A DNA stretch of 22,432 nt from Sulfurospirillum sp964441765 (GTDB lineage: Bacteria; Campylobacterota; Campylobacteria; Campylobacterales; Sulfurospirillaceae). The position numbers and the translations under genes were made by a program. Under the pieces are notes generated by a model. The model was not told the origin of the DNA. It searched no databases and was given only the letters and a program-made list of their open reading frames with translations. Positions 1 to 5,999 of the stretch are shown here, one piece after another. Position 1 is the first letter of the stretch. Each line of letters begins with the position of its first letter. Location of the stretch: positions 1 through 22,432 of the forward strand of contig CAYTVI010000032.1 of assembly GCA_964441765.1 (NCBI GenBank), written 5' to 3'.

Positions 1-79
1 AAAATGTTACCCACCGTTTACCGCTTTGGTATTAAGATTTTGGATGGGAAAGCTCCCAAATCCGAAATAGGAGGAGACG
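1..79. other. Leader before the EF-hand gene, possibly the end of another gene
   Basis: The bases before the first clear gene. Frame 1 stays open from base 1 to a TAG at 94-96 and frame 2 to a TAG at 68-70, so the 3' end of a plus-strand gene could lie here, but too few codons are visible to recognise one. A small inverted repeat (TGGGA/TCCCA around AAGC) lies near 46-59. A strong Shine-Dalgarno (AGGAGGAG) sits just before the ATG at 80. No confident promoter is seen. Confidence 0.3.
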
Positions 80-751
80 ATGAATATCAATTCTAGTTCT
101 TCGTATGGGGTATCGGCTTATTCTAGCTATGGCAGTAGCAACACAGCTTCGAGTAATGATATCAGTGCTAAGTTTGCGCAAGCGCTTCTTAGTACGATGG
201 ATATTGATTCGAGTGGCGGTATTGATAGTGCTGAGTTTAGCAAAGCGGCATTAGAGCTCTCTAGTATTAGCGATGAAAGTGCTATAACAGAAGCGTTTAA
301 TGGTTTAGATACCGATGAAAACGGTGCGATTAGCTTAGATGAGCTCTCCAGCGCATTTGAGTCGATGGCTTCTGCGGGCGTTATGGGTATGGGTGGAAAG
401 CCACCACCGCCACCAGGTCCCCCTCCAGCTCAAAGTGAGGATGAAGAAGATACAGGCTATACCGTTGGTGAGCTCACAACACTTGCAAGTGAGACAAGCT
501 CAACGGATAGTGCGTTATCGTCACTTTTTGAGACGTTGGCGACAAATTTTGAAGCGGCTGATGCCAATGGTGATGGTCGAGTCACTGCTTCTGAAGCGAT
601 GGCATACCAAGAGTCTTCAAAAGAGGAGAGCATGGGTGTGAGTGAGAAAAAAGGTGAAGAAGATTTGATGAAAGGGCTTTTGGCTCAGATCATCTCCTCT
701 TATGGCAACCAAAACAGCACAACCCAATCGGTGCTTAACCTAAGCGCTTAA
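80..751 (+). CDS. EF-hand calcium-binding domain protein with polyproline linker
   Basis: A 223-residue protein with three canonical EF-hand loops: residues 41-52 (D-I-D-S-S-G-G-I-D-S-A-E), 77-88 (D-T-D-E-N-G-A-I-S-L-D-E) and 161-172 (D-A-N-G-D-G-R-V-T-A-S-E). All have acidic residues at positions 1, 3 and 12. The second and third loops are split by a glycine/methionine turn and a proline run (about 107-117), then an acidic patch. The first 30 residues are Ser/Tyr/Asn-rich and no signal peptide is seen, so the location is uncertain. The architecture resembles bacterial EF-hand proteins sometimes labelled XopAW-like; that label does not imply an effector role. The start is supported by a perfect AGGAGGAG ribosome site. 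It lies 76 bp before a two-component operon, with a terminator-like hairpin between, so it is probably a separate transcript. A calcium-binding or signalling role is inferred from the motifs only. Confidence 0.85.
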   Translation: MNINSSSSYGVSAYSSYGSSNTASSNDISAKFAQALLSTMDIDSSGGIDSAEFSKAALELSSISDESAITEAFNGLDTDENGAISLDELSSAFESMASAGVMGMGGKPPPPPGPPPAQSEDEEDTGYTVGELTTLASETSSTDSALSSLFETLATNFEAADANGDGRVTASEAMAYQESSKEESMGVSEKKGEEDLMKGLLAQIISSYGNQNSTTQSVLNLSA

Positions 752-764
752 ACGCTTCATCCAT

Positions 765-797
765 ACACCACGTTTTTAAACGCGTGGTGTTACTTTT
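765..797 (+). terminator. Rho-independent terminator after the EF-hand gene
   Basis: Arms ACACCACG (765-772) and CGTGGTGT (783-790) pair perfectly, and the loop can pair further (CGTTT with AAACG). A T-rich stretch follows (TACTTTTC). It starts 13 bp after the stop codon of the EF-hand gene. Confidence 0.65.
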
Positions 798-827
798 CAT
801 TTACTTACCCTTCGCTATAATCAAAGC

Positions 828-1493
828 ATGATAAAAATACTTCTCATTGAAGACGATGTTGAATTAGCCTTACTGTTACAAAGCTCGCTTGCACACGAAG
901 AGATTGAAGCGCATTTGGCGTTTACGCCACTTGAGGGTTTAACCCGTTTGCAAGATGAATCTTTTGATGCCTTAGTGCTAGACCTTTCTTTACCTCAAAT
1001 GGATGGTTTGGAGATTTGCCGTGTGGTCAGAGGGGCGTTTCCTGCGATGCCCATCATCATCTCCTCGGCTCGTAGCGATATGAACGATAAAGGGATGGGA
1101 TTTGAGCGGGGTGCGGATGATTTTTTACCCAAACCGTATGACCCAAGAGAACTTGCCTTTCGTTTGCGTGCGATTTTAAGGCGTAGTGCGGGGCATGAGA
1201 TGAAGCAAGTGTTTGTGCAAGATGAGGCAAAACATGCGATTTTTAAACACGGACAAACCTTGCAACTGACGTTAGCGGAGTATGAAATCGTCTCTTATAT
1301 GCTTAAAAAAGAGGGCTATGTCATCTCGCGCGAAGAGCTTTTGCTCAACATCGGCTCCATCAAATACGAAAGCAGTCTTAAGAGTATTGATGTGATTATG
1401 GGACGTATTCGTCAAAAGATAGGCGATGACCCTAAAAATCCACGTTTTATTCTCTCGGTGCGAGGGGTTGGGTATAAGTTTGTCAATGCGTAA
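828..1493 (+). CDS. OmpR/ArsR-family response regulator
   Basis: A 221-residue two-component response regulator. The receiver domain (about 1-115) has the acidic pair E8-D9-D10, the predicted phospho-acceptor D52 in LDLSLPQMDG, and the conserved Lys in LPKPYDP. The C-terminal half (about 125-221) is an OmpR-type winged helix ending in the usual IRQKIG ... VRGVGYKF pattern. It should bind DNA as a phosphorylated dimer. The sequence is close in style to H. pylori ArsR (HP0166) and to the second regulator in this window at 9236-9916, sharing IIISSARSD. Its stop overlaps the start of the downstream kinase by 8 nt (ATGCGTAA), so the two are translationally coupled. The ribosome site is weak. Target genes cannot be read from the sequence. 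Confidence 0.9.
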   Translation: MIKILLIEDDVELALLLQSSLAHEEIEAHLAFTPLEGLTRLQDESFDALVLDLSLPQMDGLEICRVVRGAFPAMPIIISSARSDMNDKGMGFERGADDFLPKPYDPRELAFRLRAILRRSAGHEMKQVFVQDEAKHAIFKHGQTLQLTLAEYEIVSYMLKKEGYVISREELLLNIGSIKYESSLKSIDVIMGRIRQKIGDDPKNPRFILSVRGVGYKFVNA

Positions 1494-2742
1494 CGTCTCC
1501 ATCATCACCCTTGTGACACTCTTTTTTGCGCTTACTATGGTTGTTATCAATATCGCCTTAGGGCTTGAGTATAAACGACAACGTACCGATGGCGATTATT
1601 TTGCGTTTCAGCGTTTTATCATGAGTGTCAAAATGATGCACAATGCGCCGTTTGAGCAGACACCCAAAGAGTGGATATCGTTACATGTAAATGTAAGCAA
1701 GATGGATAAAAACACCATTGCCCAAAACGGAGAGAAGGTTTTGGAAGACCCTTTTTTTGACATGATGCGCTATGAAAACAAGCTCTACTTCGTTCCCAAA
1801 ACGATGCCATCTCCTCCTCCTTTTCCTCCACCTCACTCCTTTGAAGAAGAGCGTCCGCATAAGATACGCCCACCTTTACATCCGATGCCTCTTTTGGAAG
1901 ATACGTCAGAAGTTTCTATGGTGCGTTTGTGGATTTTGGCGTGCGTGATTAATCTTTTTTTACTGCTTTTCTTTGGCGTGGTGATGCAAAAACTGCTGCG
2001 TTTGCGTCATCTTAAAGTTGCCATTCGAGCGTTTGGTGAAAATCCACAGTTACAGACGATTCAGGTGGAAAGCAAAGATGAGTTGGGTGAAATCGCGACT
2101 GAGTTTAACCATGCGATGAGCAAAATACACCGCCTCAAAGGAGCGCGAACACTTTTTTTACGCAACATTTTGCACGAGCTTAAAACGCCGATTATGAAAG
2201 GGCAGATTCTCTCGCATTCGCTTGAACATCAGGGTAAAAAAGAGCAATTAGAGCGCATTTTTAAACGGTTGGAGAGTTTGCTTGAAGAGATGGTTAAGGT
2301 TGAAAAACTCAGCTCTAGCGAATGGAGTGTTGATGCAAAGGAGTACCGACTGGTCGATGTGCTTGACCACGCGCTTGATTTGTTGATGAGTGAGACAAAC
2401 CGTTTACATGTAAAGATTGAAGAAGAAGCTCCATTGCTCAACGTTGATTTTGAACTCTTTGCCACAGCGCTTAAAAACCTGTTGGACAATGCGTTAAAGT
2501 ATTCACACCACGATGTTGATGTAAGCCTCAGCGCTAAGGCTATTTGTGTGTGGAGTGATGGTGAAAAACTTGATGAAAAACGCTTGGACTTTACCAAAGC
2601 GTTCAACCGCTCCATCGAAGGCTCAACCCAAGGTTTGGGTCTTGGGCTTTATATCGCGCATGAGGTGGTCAAGAAGCATGGATTTCGCCTCACCTACGCG
2701 CACGAAGATGGGCGAAACTGTTTTAGTATCTTTTTTAGATGA
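1486..2742 (+). CDS. Sensor histidine kinase, ArsS-like, with proline-rich sensor region
   Basis: A 418-residue inner-membrane kinase paired with the preceding regulator. TM1 is at about 5-28 and TM2 at about 143-168. The periplasmic part between them is short and ends in a proline/histidine-rich stretch (about 107-135). A HAMP-like linker leads to the H box with the predicted phospho-acceptor H230 (LRNILHELKTP), an N box (LKNLLDNALKYS) and a G box (GLGLGLYIAHEVVKKHG). I chose the ATG at 1486, which overlaps the regulator's stop by 8 nt, rather than an in-frame ATG at 1426 that would sit deep inside that gene and add 20 residues lacking a signal anchor. The H-box wording (FLRNI.HELKTPI.KG) is typical of campylobacterotal ArsS-type kinases. 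The ligand is unknown; the Pro/His-rich segment could bind metal, but that is a guess. The 3' end overlaps convergent cheY by 8 nt. Confidence 0.9.
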   Translation: MRNVSIITLVTLFFALTMVVINIALGLEYKRQRTDGDYFAFQRFIMSVKMMHNAPFEQTPKEWISLHVNVSKMDKNTIAQNGEKVLEDPFFDMMRYENKLYFVPKTMPSPPPFPPPHSFEEERPHKIRPPLHPMPLLEDTSEVSMVRLWILACVINLFLLLFFGVVMQKLLRLRHLKVAIRAFGENPQLQTIQVESKDELGEIATEFNHAMSKIHRLKGARTLFLRNILHELKTPIMKGQILSHSLEHQGKKEQLERIFKRLESLLEEMVKVEKLSSSEWSVDAKEYRLVDVLDHALDLLMSETNRLHVKIEEEAPLLNVDFELFATALKNLLDNALKYSHHDVDVSLSAKAICVWSDGEKLDEKRLDFTKAFNRSIEGSTQGLGLGLYIAHEVVKKHGFRLTYAHEDGRNCFSIFFR

Positions 2743-3094
2743 TATCTTTGAGTTTTTCTTTGAGGATTTGAGGTGTAAAAGGTTTGACGATGTAGTTGTT
2801 TACCCCTTCTTTGATAGCGGTAATGACCTCACGTTTACCTCCTTCTGTGGTGATCATCACGATAGGTGTGTCTTTGTAACGCTCCATCTGGCGTGCTGAT
2901 TTTACAAGCTCAAGCCCGTTCATTCGAGGCATATTCCAATCCGTCATAATGGCATCAAACTGCGTCTCTTTCATCTTTCTAAGCGCGTCTATACCATCTT
3001 CTGCCTCAGTGACATTGGTATAGCCTATGTTATTGAGGGTGTTACAGATGATTCTGCGCATGGTTGAGCTGTCATCAACGACTAAAAAGTGCAT
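2735..3094 (-). CDS. cheY: Chemotaxis response regulator CheY
   Basis: A 119-residue single-domain receiver. It has the acidic pocket D7-D8, phospho-acceptor D52 (MTDWNMPRMNG), Thr at ITTEGG and K104 in IVKPFTPQ. There is no output domain. The sequence closely follows H. pylori CheY1 (SSTMRRIICNTL, GVNNYIVKPFTPQ). Phosphorylated CheY carries the signal from CheA to the flagellar motor switch. An AAAGGAT ribosome site precedes the ATG. It is a lone gene, transcribed away from the methyltransferase and convergent with the upstream kinase, whose stop it overlaps by 8 nt. No other che gene is in the window. Confidence 0.93.
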   Translation of the reverse strand: MHFLVVDDSSTMRRIICNTLNNIGYTNVTEAEDGIDALRKMKETQFDAIMTDWNMPRMNGLELVKSARQMERYKDTPIVMITTEGGKREVITAIKEGVNNYIVKPFTPQILKEKLKDII

Positions 3095-3180
3095 GGTTTA
3101 TCCTTTGAAAAGTATCTTTACATGTAAAAAGCAAAAAGTGTTCTACTTTTGGTAAGATACTAAAAAATTGTGGAGTAAAC
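3095..3180. promoter_or_regulatory. Divergent promoter region, cheY (-) and DNA methyltransferase (+)
   Basis: An 86-bp divergent spacer. It holds an AAAGGAT ribosome site for cheY, a GGAG ribosome site before the GTG at 3181, AT-rich runs suited to campylobacterotal sigma-70 promoters, and one full TTTACATGTAAA palindrome at 3117-3128. This is the only clearly intergenic copy of the dispersed motif. No exact -10/-35 pair stands out. Confidence 0.45.
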
Positions 3181-4161
3181 GTGCACTATCTTGGTTCAAA
3201 AGCAAAACTTCTTCCTTTTATTCAAAGAACCATTTGCGATGTTGCAGGAACACATCTGCGTGATAAGGTTTTTTGCGATATATTTGCGGGAAGTGGTGCG
3301 GTGAGTCTAGCCTATAAAAACGATGTTGGCGTATTGATAGCTAACGATATGGAGTATTACAGTTATGTTTTGCTTCGCAATATTCTTCGCACAAAGCCAC
3401 TAGAAAGACTGGATGAGGCAGTAGAAAAACTCTTTACATGTAAAAGTGTTAAAGGCACGATTTTTATGAGCTATGCCCTTGGCGGAGGGGAGGGAAGAAA
3501 CTATTTTTCCGATGAAAATGCTAAGACAATCGATGCCCTTCGTCAAGGTATTGAAACGTATGCATCCGATGAAGCACTCTATTTTTGCCTTTTAGCTTCT
3601 TTGATTGAGAGTGCGCATAGCGTTTCCAATACCGCTTCTATCTATGGGGCTTTTTTAAAAGACCTCAAGCCTCTTGCTCAAAAAGTTTTGGAGTTTAAGC
3701 CTTTGGTGTATGAGCAAACGCTTATCCCCACACAGGTCTATTGCGAAGATGCCAATGTGTTGATAGAGCGTGTTGAAGGTGACATACTCTACCTTGACCC
3801 ACCTTACAATCACCGTCAATACGGAGCCAATTACCATCTTCTAAATACCATCGCACGTTATGATGGCTTTACGCCCAAAGGAAAAACAGGGGTGCGAGCG
3901 TATGTGAGCTCACGCTATTGCAAAGCTAAAACCGCATTTTTTGCTTTAGAGGAGATGGTGCGTAAAGCGCAGTTTAAAACGCTCGTTTTAAGTTACAACA
4001 ATGAAGGGCTTATCCCTCAAGAAGTGGTGCGTGAGATGATGAAAAAATATGGGAGATATGAGCTTTTTTCACACGAACACCAGCGCTTCAAAGCACACGG
4101 ACATCATGGTAAAAATCCAAAAACTATAGAGTTTTTACACGTACTTGAAAAAAAAGGTTAA
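3181..4161 (+). CDS. Adenine-specific DNA methyltransferase (D12 class)
   Basis: A 326-residue N6-adenine DNA methyltransferase. The N-terminal MHYLGSKAKLLPFI is the typical motif X of D12-type enzymes. The AdoMet-binding motif I is at 31-41 (FCDIFAGSGAV) and the catalytic DPPY motif IV at about 206-209 (LYLDPPYNHRQYG), with motif X and I preceding IV. The start is GTG with a good GGAG ribosome site; no better ATG lies nearby. No restriction endonuclease gene is adjacent, since the neighbours are cheY and a transglutaminase gene, so it appears to be an orphan methyltransferase. Length and N-terminal wording remind me of the CATG-specific group (M.NlaIII, H. pylori M.HpyI), but recognition specificity cannot be read from sequence. 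It contains one TTACATGTAA copy (3434-3443). Confidence 0.88.
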   Translation: MHYLGSKAKLLPFIQRTICDVAGTHLRDKVFCDIFAGSGAVSLAYKNDVGVLIANDMEYYSYVLLRNILRTKPLERLDEAVEKLFTCKSVKGTIFMSYALGGGEGRNYFSDENAKTIDALRQGIETYASDEALYFCLLASLIESAHSVSNTASIYGAFLKDLKPLAQKVLEFKPLVYEQTLIPTQVYCEDANVLIERVEGDILYLDPPYNHRQYGANYHLLNTIARYDGFTPKGKTGVRAYVSSRYCKAKTAFFALEEMVRKAQFKTLVLSYNNEGLIPQEVVREMMKKYGRYELFSHEHQRFKAHGHHGKNPKTIEFLHVLEKKG

Positions 4162-4217
4162 TTCATTTTTTGTGACGAATTTAAGTTTGAAAAGTGTACC
4201 ATTCTTTCCATGCACGA

Positions 4218-4234
4218 AGTCTGAGGTTCAGACT
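4218..4234. promoter_or_regulatory. Perfect hairpin/operator-like inverted repeat between genes
   Basis: AGTCTGA (4218-4224) and TCAGACT (4228-4234) form a perfect 7-bp inverted repeat with a 3-nt centre. It sits in the 151-bp spacer between the methyltransferase and the transglutaminase gene, about 80 bp before the latter. No T-run follows on the plus strand, so an operator or RNA hairpin fits better than a terminator. Confidence 0.35.
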
Positions 4235-4312
4235 GACATAAATTGCACTACTCTTTTCTTCTGCTTCTTTATGTTTTACTCCACGTGCGCTATCATAAAT
4301 TAAGGATTTTCA

Positions 4313-5401
4313 ATGCAAAGAAGAACGTTTGTTCAAGGGTGTATGGCATTTGGTGCAAGCGGTGTGGTTTTACCACAGCTAAGTATTTTAGAAGCGAGCG
4401 AATCAAAAGGTGCGGCGCGTACGTTTTACGTTAAAAACACGTATGCTCTCAAACACGAAAACCCAAAACTTCCTGCACAACTGTGGATTCCACTGCCTTT
4501 AAGCAGTTCGTACCAAAGTATCAGTGATATCAAATTTAGCTCCAATGCAACAAAAGCCTACATTACCGACAAAAATGCGTACAAAGCCAATACCTTGTAC
4601 GCGTCATGGGTTGAGGGAGGCGATAAAGTTTTGGAACTAAGCTTTACGGTAACAACGTATGAGCGAACCAGTGATTTTTCAAAAGCAACTGCAAAAACCA
4701 CGTATCCAAAAGAAGTGGCGCATTTTTTAAAACCAACGGCACATATTCCAACCAGTGGTAAAGTCAAAGAGTTGGCTCAAAAAATCACACAAAACGCTAA
4801 AACACCGCTTGATAAAGCCAAAGCAGTGTATGCATGGGTTACTGAAACAATGTACCGAGATGATAGCGTGCTTGGATGCGGTGTGGGTGATGCGGGTAAA
4901 GCGATTGAGCAAAATATTATGGGCGGAAAGTGTACCGATATCAGCTCTGTTTTTGTGGCACTCCTTAGAAGCGTAGGTGTTCCTTCTCGTGAAGTTTTTG
5001 GGATTCGCCTTGGAAGTTCACGTTTTTCAAAAGCGTGTGGCAGTGCTGATGAAAAAGGGTTTGCAAAAATCAGTGGCGCGCAACATTGTCGTGCTGAGTT
5101 TTACATCGATGGTATGGGATGGGTTCCGTGCGACCCTGCGGATGTGGCAAAGGTGATGCTCTTTGAGAAAAAAGGATTGGATGATGCTCTTGTGAAGCAA
5201 GTAAGGGAGTATTTCTTTGGTAATTGGGAGATGAACTGGGTCGGATTTAATGTCGGACGTGATTTTGTTTTATCGCCAGAGCCAACTCAAAAACCACTCA
5301 ATATGTTTGGCTATCCATACGCAGAAGTGGATGGCGAAGCGCTTGATTATTACGCGCCTGCAGCATTTAGCTACGCGTACACATCACAAGAGAAACGCTA
5401 A
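4313..5401 (+). CDS. Tat-exported transglutaminase-like (cysteine protease fold) protein
   Basis: A 362-residue protein that begins with a twin-arginine signal (MQRRTFVQGCMAFGASGVVL), so it is predicted to be exported folded to the periplasm. The C-terminal half holds a transglutaminase-like core. The catalytic triad candidates are C207 (GGKCTDISSVFVALLRSVGVPSR), H258 (GAQHCRAEFYI) and D274 (WVPCDPADV). The first half (about 37-140) is probably a beta-rich domain. Bacterial members of this fold are usually proteases or amidases rather than cross-linkers; the substrate is unknown. An AAGGAT ribosome site precedes the ATG. Its stop is only 5 bp before a MerT-like gene, which is in turn coupled to a MerP-like gene, so the three form one operon. 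Extra cysteines (C10, C189, C242, C259, C273) are notable given those metal-handling partners. Confidence 0.85.
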   Translation: MQRRTFVQGCMAFGASGVVLPQLSILEASESKGAARTFYVKNTYALKHENPKLPAQLWIPLPLSSSYQSISDIKFSSNATKAYITDKNAYKANTLYASWVEGGDKVLELSFTVTTYERTSDFSKATAKTTYPKEVAHFLKPTAHIPTSGKVKELAQKITQNAKTPLDKAKAVYAWVTETMYRDDSVLGCGVGDAGKAIEQNIMGGKCTDISSVFVALLRSVGVPSREVFGIRLGSSRFSKACGSADEKGFAKISGAQHCRAEFYIDGMGWVPCDPADVAKVMLFEKKGLDDALVKQVREYFFGNWEMNWVGFNVGRDFVLSPEPTQKPLNMFGYPYAEVDGEALDYYAPAAFSYAYTSQEKR

Positions 5402-5406
5402 ATACT

Positions 5407-5727
5407 ATGTGGGGAGTTTTGAGTGCCTTTATTTCCGCATTTTTAGCAACGGCGTGTTGCCTCCCCGCACTCTTATTTTTACTCTTTGGCTTCTCGTTTG
5501 GCTTTTTAAGTTTCTTAGAAAGCCTAAGCGCTTTTCGTATTCCATTAACACTGTTGTCGCTTTTTATTTTATACCTCTCTTACCGAGCGCATCGGCAAAA
5601 AAATCTTACATGTAACCCACAAAAAAGACGATACTTTTTTTGGGCTTACACGCTTATTTTAGGAGGAATTCTGATGATTTTACTCTTTCCAGAACTTGCA
5701 GGATTATTTTTAGAGGAGAGCGAATGA
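5407..5727 (+). CDS. MerT-like small membrane metal transport protein
   Basis: A 106-residue, very hydrophobic protein with about three membrane segments (about 4-35, 45-62 and 74-100). The first contains a vicinal cysteine pair, C17-C18 (LATACCLPALLFLLFG), matching the MerT family signature. In MerT this pair takes Hg(II) handed over by MerP; a second cysteine here, in NLTCNPQ between segments, may receive it on the cytoplasmic side. Classical mercury partners (MerR, MerA) are absent, so the metal may differ. The start lies 5 bp after the transglutaminase gene with only a weak ribosome site, suggesting coupling. Its stop overlaps the MerP-like start (ATGA). It contains TTACATGTAA at 5606-5615. 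Confidence 0.72.
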   Translation: MWGVLSAFISAFLATACCLPALLFLLFGFSFGFLSFLESLSAFRIPLTLLSLFILYLSYRAHRQKNLTCNPQKRRYFFWAYTLILGGILMILLFPELAGLFLEESE

Positions 5728-5999
5728 AATATCTTTTCGTATTCTTTCTACCCTTGATGCTTTTAGCCAAAGAAGAGGTGGTTATCGAGGTGGCTGGTAT
5801 GCACTGTCCTTTGTGCACCACCGCGGTGAAAAAAGCGTTGAGCAGGGTTGAAGGTGTTGAAAAAGTAAAGGTGTTACTTGAGACGCGAAAAGCAACTGTC
5901 ATTGCGAAAGATGATATTGAAGAGAAAATCTATTTAGACGCCGTACAAACAACAGGATATACTGGCGTGATACGCTCACGCCAGTATATTAAAAATTAG
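5724..5999 (+). CDS. MerP-like periplasmic heavy-metal-associated protein
   Basis: A 91-residue protein with a short cleavable signal (about 1-15, ending LLAKEE) and one heavy-metal-associated domain. The metal site is GMHCPLC with C28 and C31, followed by the usual TAVKKALSRVEGVEKVKV helix/strand pattern. It should bind a soft metal ion in the periplasm and pass it to the MerT-like partner. I chose the ATG at 5724, which has a GAGGAG ribosome site and a 4-nt ATGA overlap with the upstream gene; a longer in-frame start at 5640 would lack the signal peptide. The last codons are written over a strong hairpin (5957-5989), and the stop overlaps the convergent helicase gene by 4 nt. Confidence 0.82.
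   Translation: MKYLFVFFLPLMLLAKEEVVIEVAGMHCPLCTTAVKKALSRVEGVEKVKVLLETRKATVIAKDDIEEKIYLDAVQTTGYTGVIRSRQYIKN
5957..5989. terminator. Strong hairpin inside the MerP-like 3' end, probable shared terminator
   Basis: Arms ATATACTGGCGTGA (5957-5970) and TCACGCCAGTATAT (5976-5989) are a perfect 14-bp inverted repeat with a 5-nt loop. The hairpin encodes the last residues of the MerP-like protein and lies just past the stop of the convergent helicase gene. A T-run on the plus strand (6001-6007) is 11 nt beyond the arm, so it is not a textbook intrinsic terminator, but position and symmetry suggest a bidirectional one. Confidence 0.55.

Noticed and set aside
4243..4434. A 63-residue plus-strand ORF overlapping the transglutaminase gene start
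   Set aside because: No ribosome site, and it overlaps the well-supported Tat signal peptide in another frame.
5407..5999. A full mercury-resistance (mer) operon
   Set aside because: Only MerT- and MerP-like genes are present; there is no merR, merA or merC and no transposon ends.
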